A program made the translations under genes and the position numbers. 64,000 nt of DNA from CAVQMB01 sp963713445 (GTDB lineage: Bacteria > Pseudomonadota > Gammaproteobacteria > Competibacterales > Competibacteraceae). The first letter of the stretch is position 1; the number at the start of each line of letters is the position of its first letter. Under the pieces are notes generated by a model. The model saw only the letters and a program-made list of their open reading frames with translations, did not search any database and had not been told where the DNA came from. The DNA lies in assembly GCA_963713445.1 (NCBI GenBank), contig CAVQMB010000004.1, forward strand, positions 124,001 through 188,000. The letters run 5' to 3'. This document shows positions 25,789 through 34,992 of the stretch, piece after piece.

Positions 25789-27398
25789 CCAGGCTGCTCG
25801 ATATCCGCGAGCTCGAGGTGGTGTTCGGCCACAGCGCCGGGGCAATGGAGGCGGTGCGCGGGGTATCACTGCATATCGACCGGGGCGAGGTGGTCGCATT
25901 AGTCGGCGAATCCGGATCGGGCAAGTCGGTCACTGCGCTGTCAGTGCTGCAACTGCTGCCCTACCCTCATGCCCATCATCCCGGCGGCCATATCACACTG
26001 GACGGCCACTCTCTGATCGGCGCTTCGGCCCGAACACTGCGGCAAATCCGTGGTAACCGGGTAAGTATGATCTTCCAGGAACCGATGACTTCACTCAACC
26101 CCCTGCACACCATTGAAAAACAACTGGCCGAGGCCTTATGGCTACATGCCGGGGTACGTCGCAGTGCTGCCCGGGGGCGCATCCTGGAACTGTTAACGCT
26201 GGTCGGCATACCCGATGCCGAGCCGCGTCTGGCGAGTTACCCACACCAGCTTTCCGGCGGCCAGCGCCAGCGGGTGATGATTGCCATGGCGCTAGCCAAT
26301 GAACCCGACCTTCTCATCGCCGACGAACCCACCACCGCGCTGGACGTGACCGTTCAGGCCCAAATCCTGGACCTGCTGCGCGAGCTGCAGCAACGCCTCG
26401 GCATGGCCTTGCTGCTGATCACGCACGACCTCGGCGTGGTGCGCCGGCTGGCCCAGCGAGTCTATATCATGCAGGCCGGTCGTGTGGTTGAACAGGGTCC
26501 GCTGGATCAGGTATTCCGGCGGCCGCAACATTCTTATACCCGTCATCTGCTGGCGGCGCAGCCCAAGGGCCAGCCGCTGACAGCCGATCCGAATGCCGCC
26601 GTCGTTCTGCAAGCCCGCGACGTTCGGGTCTGGTTCCCGATCCGGCGGGGATTGCTGAAGCGCACGGTGGGCCACGTCAAAGCGGTCGACGGCATTGATG
26701 TGGAACTGCGCGCCGGCCATACCCTGGGCATCGTTGGCGAGTCCGGTTCCGGCAAGACTACGCTCGGGCTTGCTTTGCTGCGCCTGGAGCGAAGTCGCGG
26801 GTCAATCCGGTTTGACGGCCGCGAGTTGCAGAACCTGCGCGCCAGAGCACTGCGACCCCTGCGGGCCGGAATGCAGATCGTGTTCCAGGATCCGTTTGGT
26901 AGTCTCAGCCCGCGCCAATCCGTGCTCCAGATCATTGAGGAGGGCTTGCGGGTCCACGGCCATGACATCAGCGCGGCGGCGCGTGAGCAGCGGGTCATTC
27001 AGGCGCTGCGGGAAGTGGGCCTCGATCCGGCCAGCCGGCACCGTTATCCGCACGAGTTCTCCGGCGGCCAGCGCCAGCGTATCGCCATCGCCCGGGCCAT
27101 GGTTCTGGCGCCGCGGCTGCTGGTACTGGACGAGCCCACCTCGGCGCTCGATGTCTCGGTCCAGGCCCAGATCGTCGACCTGCTGCGCAGCCTGCAAACC
27201 CGCCACAATCTGGCCTATATTTTCATCAGTCATGACCTGAAAGTGGTACGGGCGCTGGCCGATCAGATTATCGTCATGCGCGACGGCCAGGTGGTTGAAA
27301 GCGGCTCCACCCGTCAGATCTTTGAACGGCCGGCAAAAGACTACACCCGAGCCCTCATGGCAGCAGCGCTCAATCTTGAGGCGGCGGCAGCGGCCTGA
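25785..27398 (+). CDS. yejF: Peptide ABC transporter, duplicated ATPase YejF
   Basis: A 537-residue protein holding two complete ABC domains. The first has Walker A GESGSGKS near 45, signature LSGGQRQR and LLIADEPTTALDVTVQ; the second has GESGSGKT, FSGGQRQR and LVLDEPTSALDVSVQ. It powers the YejBE channel. Start ATG 25785 overlaps the yejE stop; the longer frame upstream lies inside yejE. It ends the operon and is convergent with the kinase gene, with a 13-base gap. Confidence 0.95.
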   Translation: MTRLLDIRELEVVFGHSAGAMEAVRGVSLHIDRGEVVALVGESGSGKSVTALSVLQLLPYPHAHHPGGHITLDGHSLIGASARTLRQIRGNRVSMIFQEPMTSLNPLHTIEKQLAEALWLHAGVRRSAARGRILELLTLVGIPDAEPRLASYPHQLSGGQRQRVMIAMALANEPDLLIADEPTTALDVTVQAQILDLLRELQQRLGMALLLITHDLGVVRRLAQRVYIMQAGRVVEQGPLDQVFRRPQHSYTRHLLAAQPKGQPLTADPNAAVVLQARDVRVWFPIRRGLLKRTVGHVKAVDGIDVELRAGHTLGIVGESGSGKTTLGLALLRLERSRGSIRFDGRELQNLRARALRPLRAGMQIVFQDPFGSLSPRQSVLQIIEEGLRVHGHDISAAAREQRVIQALREVGLDPASRHRYPHEFSGGQRQRIAIARAMVLAPRLLVLDEPTSALDVSVQAQIVDLLRSLQTRHNLAYIFISHDLKVVRALADQIIVMRDGQVVESGSTRQIFERPAKDYTRALMAAALNLEAAAAA

Positions 27399-27411
27399 AT
27401 GTCGGCCATTA

Positions 27412-28434
27412 TCAGCGGAATCCTAGACCCACCCCGGGCTGCGCGGCCTGCAATTTCGACAGTGGCATCTTCCATTCCGGGAGATGATGCTCCAGCCAGT
27501 TCCTGACCGGTGTCAGCGCGGGATTGGACAGATGGCCGGCCAGCAGACGCTGCACTCGGGGAACATGGGCCAGATAGCCGCATTTGCCGTCGCGAACGCA
27601 GAGCCGCACGAACAGGCCCAGCACCTTGCTATGTCGCTGAGCAGCAAGCACCGCGTACCACCGTTCGAACGACTCACGCGCGCTGCCGGTTAGGTGCCCC
27701 AGGTAATGGTCCAAAACAGCGCGAGCCACTGCCGGTGTCACGTCGCGACGAGCATCTTCCAACAGCGACATCACGTCGTAAGCGGTCGGGCCGATCCGAG
27801 CATCCTGGAAATCCAGCAGCGCACACTGGCCGTTGTCCAGACGCATCAAGTTATCGACGTGGAAATCCAGCAGGACCAGTGAACACACCGGCGACGGCAA
27901 GCCCTCCAATGTCCGCTCCCAAGCCCGGCGATAACTGTCCCGCTCGGTGCTTGTGGCCGGGCGACCACGCCAGACCGGCAGCAGCCACAACACCAGCCGG
28001 CCCGCCTCTTCCAACAGCATCGACTGCTCGTAGTGTGGCACCGCCACGGTGGTGGCCTGTACGTGCCCGTGCAACCTGAGCAACTGCGCGATCGCCAGCC
28101 GGTAAAGCATCGCTTCGTCGGCACCCTCGGCCAGCAGACGGGTAAACGTCGCCTCGCCCAGATCTTCCAGCAATACCAAACCCTGTATGCAATCCGCCGC
28201 AAAGATCCGTGGCACACGAAGCCCCAGCCGTTGCAGATGAGCTGCCACACGCAGGTACGGCAGCGGCGTCAATCCGCCCATGTCCATCAGTAGCAGCGGC
28301 GGTTGCGACCCAAGCAGACGAAAATAGGACCGGGCCGAGGCATCGGCTGCCATAGCCGCGAGCTCCGACCGGGGATGGCCGCAGGCTTTCAGAAAACGCT
28401 GCCGGCTCGTCGCGCGAGCGCTCGCATCATTCAT
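27412..28434 (-). CDS. Aminoglycoside-phosphotransferase-family kinase, AmgK-like
   Basis: A 340-residue cytoplasmic kinase. The catalytic loop reads LLDFHVDNLM (HxDN) and the metal-binding segment LLDFQDA, both typical of the APH/choline-kinase fold. The N-terminal ADASARSYFRL is characteristic of the AmgK group, which phosphorylates N-acetylmuramate/N-acetylglucosamine at the anomeric position during peptidoglycan recycling. Its usual partner, the nucleotidyltransferase MurU, is not adjacent in the window, so the assignment stays at family level. It lies just after the rplQ terminator and is transcribed in the same direction. Confidence 0.78.
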   Translation of the reverse strand: MNDASARATSRQRFLKACGHPRSELAAMAADASARSYFRLLGSQPPLLLMDMGGLTPLPYLRVAAHLQRLGLRVPRIFAADCIQGLVLLEDLGEATFTRLLAEGADEAMLYRLAIAQLLRLHGHVQATTVAVPHYEQSMLLEEAGRLVLWLLPVWRGRPATSTERDSYRRAWERTLEGLPSPVCSLVLLDFHVDNLMRLDNGQCALLDFQDARIGPTAYDVMSLLEDARRDVTPAVARAVLDHYLGHLTGSARESFERWYAVLAAQRHSKVLGLFVRLCVRDGKCGYLAHVPRVQRLLAGHLSNPALTPVRNWLEHHLPEWKMPLSKLQAAQPGVGLGFR

Positions 28435-28435
28435 G

Positions 28436-28475
28436 ACGCAAAAACGTGAAAGGCCGGAGTTGTCCGGCCTTTCAC
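28436..28475 (-). terminator. Intrinsic terminator of the ribosomal superoperon after rplQ
   Basis: On the minus strand a perfect 13-base stem (GTGAAAGGCCGGA / TCCGGCCTTTCAC, loop of 4) at 28446-28475 is followed by TTTTTGCG. It lies 21 bases after the rplQ stop and directly before the AmgK-like gene. This is a textbook rho-independent terminator. Confidence 0.9.
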
Positions 28476-28496
28476 GGCGTAGCTATACCGCAGTGA

Positions 28497-28868
28497 TCAG
28501 TCGCCGGCCTGTGGCCGGTCAACCAGTTCAACCAACGCCATCGGGGCATTATCGCCGTGCCGGAAACCGCACTTAAGGATGCGCAGATAACCGCCAGGTC
28601 GCGCCTTGTAGCGAGGACCCAGTTCGTTGAACAGCTTGGTCACCGCATCCCGATCACGCACCCGGTTAAATGCCAAGCGACGGCGGGCTTGGCCATCTTC
28701 CTTGGCCAGCGTGATCAGAGGTTCCACAACCCGCCGCAGTTCTTTAGCTTTGGGCAGAGTAGTCTTGATGATTTCGTGCGCCACCAGCGATGTCGTCATG
28801 TTGCGGAACATGGCCTGACGATGACTGCTGGTACGGTTTAATGATCGACCGGACTTACGATGTCGCAT
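28497..28868 (-). CDS. rplQ: 50S ribosomal protein L17
   Basis: A 123-residue large-subunit protein near the peptide exit tunnel. It begins MRHRKSGRSLNRTSSHRQAM and contains EIIKTTLPKAKELRRVVEPLI, both diagnostic of L17. It is the last gene of the alpha cluster, 36 bases after rpoA, and is followed by the strong terminator. Confidence 0.97.
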   Translation of the reverse strand: MRHRKSGRSLNRTSSHRQAMFRNMTTSLVAHEIIKTTLPKAKELRRVVEPLITLAKEDGQARRRLAFNRVRDRDAVTKLFNELGPRYKARPGGYLRILKCGFRHGDNAPMALVELVDRPQAGD

Positions 28869-28904
28869 ATGTTGGTTCCTTACGCTTCGGATAGCGTCTG
28901 GCTG

Positions 28905-29909
28905 TCAGGCCGACGCCTTCTCGTCGTCTTGATCGTGCCCCAGGTTCGCGGGGGGCCAGTTCTCAAGCTTCATACCCAGCGATAAGCCGTGCTTGGCCAA
29001 CACATCTTTGATCTCCGTCAGCGATTTCTTGCCGAGGTTGGGTGTTTTCAGCAACTCCACTTCGGTGCGCTGTATCAGATCGCCGATGTAATAAATGCTT
29101 TCTGCCTTGAGGCAGTTAGCCGACCGAACGGTCAGTTCAAGGTCATCGACCGGGCGCAGCAGAATCGGATCGATCTCGGTGATCTCCTGCTTCGGCTTCT
29201 CCTCGTCGCGCACCTGCAGATCCACAAAAACCGCCAACTGATCACGCAGAATACGCGCCGCACCGCGAATCGCCTCCTCCGGATCGATGGTCCCGTTGGT
29301 CTGCAGATTGATAATCAGCTTATCAAGGTCTGTGCGCTGCTCGACGCGCGCACTTTCAACCCGGTAGCTGACCTGCACGATGGGGCTGAACGAAGCGTCC
29401 AGCATCAACGCCCCGATCGTCCGGCTATCTTCCGCATCAATGCGCTGCACAGCGGGCTGGTAACCACGCCCGCGGGCGACCTTGAGTCGCATACTGAGCT
29501 CGCCCTCTTTGGTCAAGTGGGCGATTTCATGGTCCGGATTGGCAATCTCGACGTTGTGTGAGCTCTCAATATCACCGGCTGTCACCACGCCTGGGCCTTT
29601 CTTGCTCAGCTTGAGCAATGCCTCGTCGCCCGAACGCAGGTCAATCGCCACACCTTTGAGATTCAGCAGGATATCGATGACATCCTCCTGTAGACCCTCA
29701 ACCGACGAATACTCATGCAACACGCCGTCGATCTCACATTCGACGACCGCGCAGCCCGGAATGGACGACAGCAGGATACGCCGCAGGGCGTTTCCCAGAG
29801 TATGGCCAAAGCCCCGCTCCAGCGGCTCCAGCGTTATCCGCGCATGGTGAGTGCTGAGCACTTCCACATCAACCGTGCGCGGGGTAAGCAAATCGAATGT
29901 TACAGGCAT
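28905..29909 (-). CDS. rpoA: DNA-directed RNA polymerase subunit alpha
   Basis: A 334-residue subunit from ATG 29909 (MPVTFDLL); a TTG six bases upstream is less likely. The N-terminal domain carries LEPLERGFGHTLGNALRRILLSS, used for dimerisation and assembly of beta and beta'. After a linker (EITEIDPILLRPVDDLELTVRS) the C-terminal domain has NCLKAESIYYIGDLIQRTE and TPNLGKKSLTEIKDVL, which bind UP-element DNA and activators. It lies between rpsD and rplQ, as expected. Confidence 0.97.
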   Translation of the reverse strand: MPVTFDLLTPRTVDVEVLSTHHARITLEPLERGFGHTLGNALRRILLSSIPGCAVVECEIDGVLHEYSSVEGLQEDVIDILLNLKGVAIDLRSGDEALLKLSKKGPGVVTAGDIESSHNVEIANPDHEIAHLTKEGELSMRLKVARGRGYQPAVQRIDAEDSRTIGALMLDASFSPIVQVSYRVESARVEQRTDLDKLIINLQTNGTIDPEEAIRGAARILRDQLAVFVDLQVRDEEKPKQEITEIDPILLRPVDDLELTVRSANCLKAESIYYIGDLIQRTEVELLKTPNLGKKSLTEIKDVLAKHGLSLGMKLENWPPANLGHDQDDEKASA

Positions 29910-29933
29910 TGCCAATCAGACCTTGCGCGTAGC

Positions 29934-30557
29934 TTACTTGGAGTACAACTCGACAACCAGCGACTCGTTTATGTCAGCCGCCAGATCGCCCCGGTCAGGC
30001 ACCCGTTTAAAGGTACCGAGCATCTTGCTGGCGTCAACGTCGACCCAGTCCGCAAGACCCACGCTCTGTGCCAGCTGCAAGGCGTTCTGCACCCGCAGCT
30101 GATTACGGGCCTTTTCGCGGATGCTGATAACATCGTCGGTTTTGACTTGGTAGGACGGGATATTCACCACCTCCCCGTTGACCAGCACAGCACGATGCGA
30201 TACCAGCTGGCGCGCCTCACAACGAGTGCTCCCGAAACCCATACGGTAGACCACGTTATCCAGCCGGCACTCCAGCAATTTCAGCAGGTTCTCACCGGTT
30301 GACCCCTTACGGCGCGCCGCTTCCTTGTAGTAATTGCCAAACTGGCGCTCAAGCACACCATACATCCGCCGCAGTTTCTGCTTCTCGCGCAGTTGCAAAC
30401 CGTAGTCGGAAAGCCGCGTACGGCGGCGCCCGCCATGCTGACCCGGCGGTCGCTCGATGTTGCACTTGGACGCCAGCGGCCGCGCCGCAGACTTCAGAAA
30501 CAGGTCAGTGCCTTCACGGCGGCTAAGCTTGCATTTGGGACCAAGATATCTCGCCAT
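29934..30557 (-). CDS. rpsD: 30S ribosomal protein S4
   Basis: A 207-residue primary 16S-binding protein. It starts MARYLGPKCKLSRREGTDLF, and the S4 RNA-binding domain includes RLDNVVYRMGFGSTRCEARQLVSH. In E. coli S4 represses the alpha operon by binding the rpsM leader. Here it lies between rpsK and rpoA; the 76 bases before rpsM are where such a site would be, but I could not confirm the pseudoknot by eye. Confidence 0.97.
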   Translation of the reverse strand: MARYLGPKCKLSRREGTDLFLKSAARPLASKCNIERPPGQHGGRRRTRLSDYGLQLREKQKLRRMYGVLERQFGNYYKEAARRKGSTGENLLKLLECRLDNVVYRMGFGSTRCEARQLVSHRAVLVNGEVVNIPSYQVKTDDVISIREKARNQLRVQNALQLAQSVGLADWVDVDASKMLGTFKRVPDRGDLAADINESLVVELYSK

Positions 30558-30572
30558 TGCGTTACTCCCTGA

Positions 30573-30962
30573 TCATACCCGCCGCTTTTTCGGCGGTCGG
30601 CAGCCGTTATGCGGAATCGGCGTGACGTCAGTAATGGTGGTCACCTTGAAACCGGCGGCATTCAGCGCCCGCACAGCGGATTCCCGCCCCGGCCCCGGGC
30701 CCTTGACCCGCACGTCAAGGTTCTTCAGGCCTAGTTCCTTGACCACTTCACCGGCCCGCTCAGCCGCCACCTGGGCGGCAAACGGGGTACTCTTGCGCGA
30801 GCCCTTGAAGCCGGATCCGCCAGATGTCGCCCACGCCAGTGCATTTCCCTGGCGATCAGTGATAGTGATGATGGTATTGTTAAATGATGCATGCACATGG
30901 GCTATACCATCGACCACATGCTTTTTGACTTTCTTGCGAACCTTGGTAGCAGGCTTGGCCAT
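30573..30962 (-). CDS. rpsK: 30S ribosomal protein S11
   Basis: A 129-residue protein of the 30S platform. Diagnostic stretches are AHVHASFNNTIITITDRQGN and the C-terminal DVTPIPHNGCRPPKKRRV. It contacts the Shine-Dalgarno helix region. It is 14 bases after rpsM and 15 bases before rpsD. Confidence 0.97.
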   Translation of the reverse strand: MAKPATKVRKKVKKHVVDGIAHVHASFNNTIITITDRQGNALAWATSGGSGFKGSRKSTPFAAQVAAERAGEVVKELGLKNLDVRVKGPGPGRESAVRALNAAGFKVTTITDVTPIPHNGCRPPKKRRV

Positions 30963-30976
30963 ATCTGATCCTTAAC

Positions 30977-31333
30977 TCACTTCTTGATCGGCCGCCGGGG
31001 ACCCTTGCGGGTACGGGCGTTGGTGCGAGTGCGCTGACCGCGCACCGGCAGGCCGCGGCGGTGACGCAGTCCACGGTAGGCACCCAGATCCATTAACCGC
31101 TTGATATTCATCGTCACTTCACGGCGCAGATCACCTTCTACCGAAAGCTTGCCGACTTCAGCACGCAAGGCCTCGATCTGGTCCTCAGTGAGTTCCTTGA
31201 CCTTGGTCTCTGGCGCCACCTTGGCCTGGCCACAGATGAATCGCGAACGAGTCACGCCAATGCCGTAAATGGCCTGTAAGGCGATGACTGTGTGTTTATT
31301 GACAGGGATATTAATTCCCGCGATACGGGCCAT
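30977..31333 (-). CDS. rpsM: 30S ribosomal protein S13
   Basis: A 118-residue protein of the 30S head that forms bridges to the 50S subunit. It begins MARIAGINIPVNKHTVIAL and ends with the basic tail GQRTRTNARTRKGPRRP. It is the first gene of the alpha cluster, 76 bases after rpmJ. Confidence 0.97.
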   Translation of the reverse strand: MARIAGINIPVNKHTVIALQAIYGIGVTRSRFICGQAKVAPETKVKELTEDQIEALRAEVGKLSVEGDLRREVTMNIKRLMDLGAYRGLRHRRGLPVRGQRTRTNARTRKGPRRPIKK

Positions 31334-31409
31334 TACTCGACTCCTAACCCTGAATTCGGCCGTTCAACTAAACGGTTAATTTTAGACGAAAACCATATGC
31401 TACTCAAGC

Positions 31410-31523
31410 TCAGCCTTGCCTCTGCTTATGCCGGCCGTCAGCGCAAATCACCCGGACCACACCGCGACGGCGGATGATTTTGCAGTTGCGGCAGATTTTC
31501 TTTACCGAAGCACGTACTTTCAT
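31410..31523 (-). CDS. rpmJ: 50S ribosomal protein L36 (zinc-binding form)
   Basis: A 37-residue protein read directly between secY and rpsM. It starts MKVRASVKKICRNCK and ends GRHKQRQG. The zinc ligands Cys11, Cys14, Cys27 and His32 are all present, so this is the C+ form, which depends on zinc. It lies 58 bases after the secY stop, its standard place. Confidence 0.95.
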   Translation of the reverse strand: MKVRASVKKICRNCKIIRRRGVVRVICADGRHKQRQG

Positions 31524-31581
31524 GACTGTTCTCCAAAACGCTGCAGGCCGGACCAGATCAGCCCTGACCCACGCTATCTGT

Positions 31582-32919
31582 TCAGCGGATCACGCCCTGC
31601 CCGCCGGGAATGCCCCGCATGTTGGCCTTTTTCATCAGACTCTCGTACTGGTGGGACATCAGGTGCGCATTGACCTGGGCCATGAAATCCATCACCACCA
31701 CCACGATGATCAGTAAGGATGTGCCGCCAAAGTAAAACGGCACATTCCAGTACAGAATCAGAAATTCCGGCAGCAGACATACCGCCACCAGATAGACTGC
31801 ACCGACCAGCGTTAGCCGCCCCAGTACCTTGTCGATATAGGCAGCCGTTTGCACGCCAGGCCGGATCCCGGGTATGAACGCACCTGATTTCTTCAAGTTA
31901 TCGGCAGTATCACGGGAATTAAATACCAGCGCCGTGTAGAAGAAACAGAAAAACACAATCAGACTCGCGTAGACAATCACGTACAACGGCTGCCCGGGTG
32001 ACATGGCGCTGCTGAATCGCTGTAACCACTCCATACCGGGCGCGTTACCGAACCAGTTGCCTAACGTTGCCGGAAACAGGATCAGGCTGGATGCGAAAAT
32101 CGGTGGAATGACACCCGACATATTCAGCTTGAGCGGTAGGTGACTCGTCTGCCCGGCATACATGCGACGCCCTTGTTGGCGTTTGGCGTAGTGCACCGTA
32201 ATCTTGCGCTGACCGCTTTCCACAAACACCACGAAGGCAGTCACCACCAGTACAAGTGCGACGATGAAGATTAGCAGAAACGTATTGATTTCACCGGTTC
32301 GCGCCAACTCCAACGTCCCACCTACGGCACTGGGCAGACCGGCCACAATGCCCGTCAGGATCAACATCGAGATACCATTACCGATGCCTCGCTCGGTGAC
32401 TTGTTCACCCAGCCACATCAAGAACATGGTCCCCGTTACCAGGGAGATCACAGAGATCATGATGAAAGCAGGACCCGTAAACGCCACCACCGGCTGCCCA
32501 GCCACCTGCTGGTGCTGCAGCGCAATGCTGACACCAAGCGACTGAAACGCAGCCAGCATCACCGTAAGGTAGCGCGTGTACTGGGTAAGCTTACGCTGGC
32601 CGGCATTGCCTTCCTTACGCAGCTCTTCCAGCGTCGGGATGACGTGAGACATCAACTGAATGATGATAGAGGCCGAAATATACGGCATCACACCCAGCGC
32701 GAAAATGCTCAGTCGCTTCAGTGCCCCGCCCGAGAACATGTTGAACATGTCCAGAATCGTGCCCCGCTGTTGGTTGAACAGCTCGGCCATGATTTCGGGC
32801 CGGACCCCAGGCACGGGAATAAATGAACCGATACGGAAAACCACCAGCGCGCCCAGCAGGAACAGCAGACGCTGGCGGAGCTCCGTCATTTTTCCGAGAT
32901 TGGGCAGGGATGAGGCCAT
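31582..32919 (-). CDS. secY: Protein translocase subunit SecY
   Basis: A 445-residue membrane protein with ten predicted helices. Visible signatures are FRIGSFIPVPGV, the ISASIIIQLM lateral-gate stretch, the ITVHYAKRQQGRR loop and the NSRDTADNLKKSGAFIPGIRPG cytoplasmic loop region. It forms the protein-conducting channel with SecE (encoded at 58.2 kb) and SecG. It follows rplO with an 18-base gap. Confidence 0.97.
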   Translation of the reverse strand: MASSLPNLGKMTELRQRLLFLLGALVVFRIGSFIPVPGVRPEIMAELFNQQRGTILDMFNMFSGGALKRLSIFALGVMPYISASIIIQLMSHVIPTLEELRKEGNAGQRKLTQYTRYLTVMLAAFQSLGVSIALQHQQVAGQPVVAFTGPAFIMISVISLVTGTMFLMWLGEQVTERGIGNGISMLILTGIVAGLPSAVGGTLELARTGEINTFLLIFIVALVLVVTAFVVFVESGQRKITVHYAKRQQGRRMYAGQTSHLPLKLNMSGVIPPIFASSLILFPATLGNWFGNAPGMEWLQRFSSAMSPGQPLYVIVYASLIVFFCFFYTALVFNSRDTADNLKKSGAFIPGIRPGVQTAAYIDKVLGRLTLVGAVYLVAVCLLPEFLILYWNVPFYFGGTSLLIIVVVVMDFMAQVNAHLMSHQYESLMKKANMRGIPGGQGVIR

Positions 32920-32937
32920 ACTTGAGCTACTCTGCGG

Positions 32938-33372
32938 TTATTCCAGAATTTGCCCGCCAACGGCTTCGATAGCGGCTCTGGCTCCTTTCGTCACACCCAG
33001 TCCGCGAACCGTGACAGCCTTGCTGATCTCACCCGAGGCGATGATCTTGGCGTGCTTGATCGATGCCGAAATAATATTGGCCCGCCGGAGCGCCATCAGA
33101 TCAATCACATCGGCATCGATGCCGGCCAACTCGTGCAACCGCACCTCGGCAGTAATCAAGGCCTTGGGGGAGCGGAATCCGCGCTTGGGCAAACGCCGCT
33201 GCAGCGGCATCTGACCGCCTTCAAAGCCAATTTTATGGAAGCCGCCGGAACGCGATTTCTGGCCTTTGTGGCCACGGCCACCGGTCTTGCCCAGCCCCGA
33301 TCCGATACCACGACCAACTCGCTTGGCGTCGGGCCGGCTGCCGGGCGCTGCTTTGAGGGTGTGCAGTCGCAT
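32938..33372 (-). CDS. rplO: 50S ribosomal protein L15
   Basis: A 144-residue late-assembly protein of the large subunit. The N-terminus has RVGRGIGSGLGKTGGRGHKG, the diagnostic Gly/Arg-rich tail that penetrates 23S rRNA, followed by GFEGGQMPLQRRLPKRGF. Its start overlaps the rpmD stop by one base. Confidence 0.97.
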   Translation of the reverse strand: MRLHTLKAAPGSRPDAKRVGRGIGSGLGKTGGRGHKGQKSRSGGFHKIGFEGGQMPLQRRLPKRGFRSPKALITAEVRLHELAGIDADVIDLMALRRANIISASIKHAKIIASGEISKAVTVRGLGVTKGARAAIEAVGGQILE

Positions 33373-33557
33373 CAGTCTTCCTCAACTCTTAACATGTAGG
33401 ACACCTTATTAATCATGCCCCGATTTTCAGGCGTATCGGCAACGGCAACGGTGTGATGCATGCGCCGCAACCCGAGACCACGGACGCAGGCCTTGTGCGC
33501 CGCCAGCCGGCCGTTGGTGCTTTTCACCAGGGTCACTTTGAGCTGCTTCTCACCCAT
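33372..33557 (-). CDS. rpmD: 50S ribosomal protein L30
   Basis: A 61-residue protein with the L30 core (LKVTLVKSTNGRLAAHKACV, then GLRRMHHTV). It binds the 5S rRNA side of the large subunit. It shares one base with the rplO start and lies 3 bases after rpsE. Confidence 0.95.
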   Translation of the reverse strand: MGEKQLKVTLVKSTNGRLAAHKACVRGLGLRRMHHTVAVADTPENRGMINKVSYMLRVEED

Positions 33558-33560
33558 GAC

Positions 33561-34070
33561 TTATCCCCGTAGTTCTTCGGCCGACTTGCCTCGCTTAGCG
33601 GCCACATAGTCCGGCGAACTCATGCTGGACAGGGTCTTGAGCGTTGCCCGGACCACGTTGATCGGATTTCGTGACCCCAGGCTCTTCGCCAAAACATCCT
33701 TAACGCCCAACACCTCAAACACCGCGCGCATCGGCCCGCCGGCAATGATACCGGTGCCCTCTGAGGCCGGCTGGATGAACACGCGGGCGGCGCCGTGGCG
33801 CCCGGTAACCGGATAGTGCAATGTGCCGCCGTTCAGAGTAATCCGCCGCATATCGCGCCGCGCCTTTTCCATCGCTTTCTGAATCGCTGTGGGCACTTCG
33901 CGGGCCTTGCCATAACCGAAACCAACCCTACCCTTGCCGTCACCCACGACCGTCAAGGCTGTAAAACCAAACTGTCGACCACCTTTGACCACCTTGGCCA
34001 CACGGTTGACCGTGATCAGTTTTTCCTGCAGGCCGTCGTTGCTCTGTGAACTATCTACGTTCGTTGCCAT
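33561..34070 (-). CDS. rpsE: 30S ribosomal protein S5
   Basis: A 169-residue protein. The double-stranded-RNA-binding N-domain reads EKLITVNRVAKVVKGGRQFG, followed by GRVGFGYGKAREVP, the loop where spectinomycin-resistance mutations arise; no change typical of resistance is evident. The C-domain includes LGSRNPINVVRATL. It sits between rplR and rpmD. Confidence 0.97.
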   Translation of the reverse strand: MATNVDSSQSNDGLQEKLITVNRVAKVVKGGRQFGFTALTVVGDGKGRVGFGYGKAREVPTAIQKAMEKARRDMRRITLNGGTLHYPVTGRHGAARVFIQPASEGTGIIAGGPMRAVFEVLGVKDVLAKSLGSRNPINVVRATLKTLSSMSSPDYVAAKRGKSAEELRG

Positions 34071-34085
34071 CTTTGCTCCTTAAGC

Positions 34086-34439
34086 TCAGATCTGCAGGCC
34101 ATTCTCACGGGCGGCGTCAGCAAGTGCCTTGACCCGGCCATGGTACTTGAACCCGGAACGGTCGAAGGCCACCTTCTCGACACCCAGTGCTTTAGCCTTT
34201 TCTGCAATCGCCGTCCCTACTGCTTTGGCCGCCTCGATATTCCCGGTGGATCTCAGCTCGCCACGCAGGCCAGCCTCTACTGTCGAAACACACGCAAGCA
34301 CACGAGCGCCACTGGCATCAAATAACTGGGCATAGATGTGGCGCGGTGTGCGATGGACGCAGAGACGGACCACACCTAGTTCGCGGATCTTCAACCGAGT
34401 ACGACGACCACGCCGTAACCGTGCTGTTTTTTTGTCCAT
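34086..34439 (-). CDS. rplR: 50S ribosomal protein L18
   Basis: A 117-residue 5S rRNA-binding protein with RRGRRTRLKIRELGVVRLCV at the start and GFKYHGRVKALADAARENGL at the end, both typical of L18. It brings 5S rRNA to the central protuberance with L5 and L25. It is 15 bases upstream of rpsE in the transcript. Confidence 0.97.
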   Translation of the reverse strand: MDKKTARLRRGRRTRLKIRELGVVRLCVHRTPRHIYAQLFDASGARVLACVSTVEAGLRGELRSTGNIEAAKAVGTAIAEKAKALGVEKVAFDRSGFKYHGRVKALADAARENGLQI

Positions 34440-34444
34440 AGCGA

Positions 34445-34978
34445 TTACTTCTTCTTCGCCTCTTTCATAATGATTCGTTCATCGGCATAGCGAACCCCCT
34501 TACCTTTATAAGGTTCGGGTGGCCGGAATGAACGAATCTTGGCTGCTACCGCACCCACCAATTGCTTATCGGTGCCACGCACCACGATATCGGTTTGCGA
34601 CGGCGTCTCGATGGTCACACCCTCCGGTATCCGATACTCGACCGGATGTGAGAACCCCAGTGTCAGGTTGAGTACCTCACCCTGGGCCTGAGCCCTGTAG
34701 CCCACGCCGACTAGCTGCAATCGACGCTCGAAACCCTGACTGACCCCGGTAACCATATTGTTTACCAAGGCCCGCATGGTACCGGCGAACGCGCGGTGTT
34801 CAGAGGTCATGGACTGAGCGACAACCTGCAGGGAATTTGCTTCCTGTTCCAGTCGCACGGTCGGGTGCAATGTCAGGTTGAGCACGCCTTTGCCACCCTT
34901 TACGGTAATATCCCGCCCCTGGATGGCCACGTCGACACCTTGCGGCAGCACAATCGGTTGTTTAGCGATTCGCGACAT
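34445..34978 (-). CDS. rplF: 50S ribosomal protein L6
   Basis: A 177-residue protein made of two related domains. It begins MSRIAKQPIVLPQGVDV and ends with RPPEPYKGKGVRYADE, the conserved L6 C-terminal motif near the factor-binding site. It lies between rpsH and rplR with gaps of 14 and 5 bases. Confidence 0.97.
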   Translation of the reverse strand: MSRIAKQPIVLPQGVDVAIQGRDITVKGGKGVLNLTLHPTVRLEQEANSLQVVAQSMTSEHRAFAGTMRALVNNMVTGVSQGFERRLQLVGVGYRAQAQGEVLNLTLGFSHPVEYRIPEGVTIETPSQTDIVVRGTDKQLVGAVAAKIRSFRPPEPYKGKGVRYADERIIMKEAKKK

Positions 34979-34992
34979 CGATCACCTCCCGT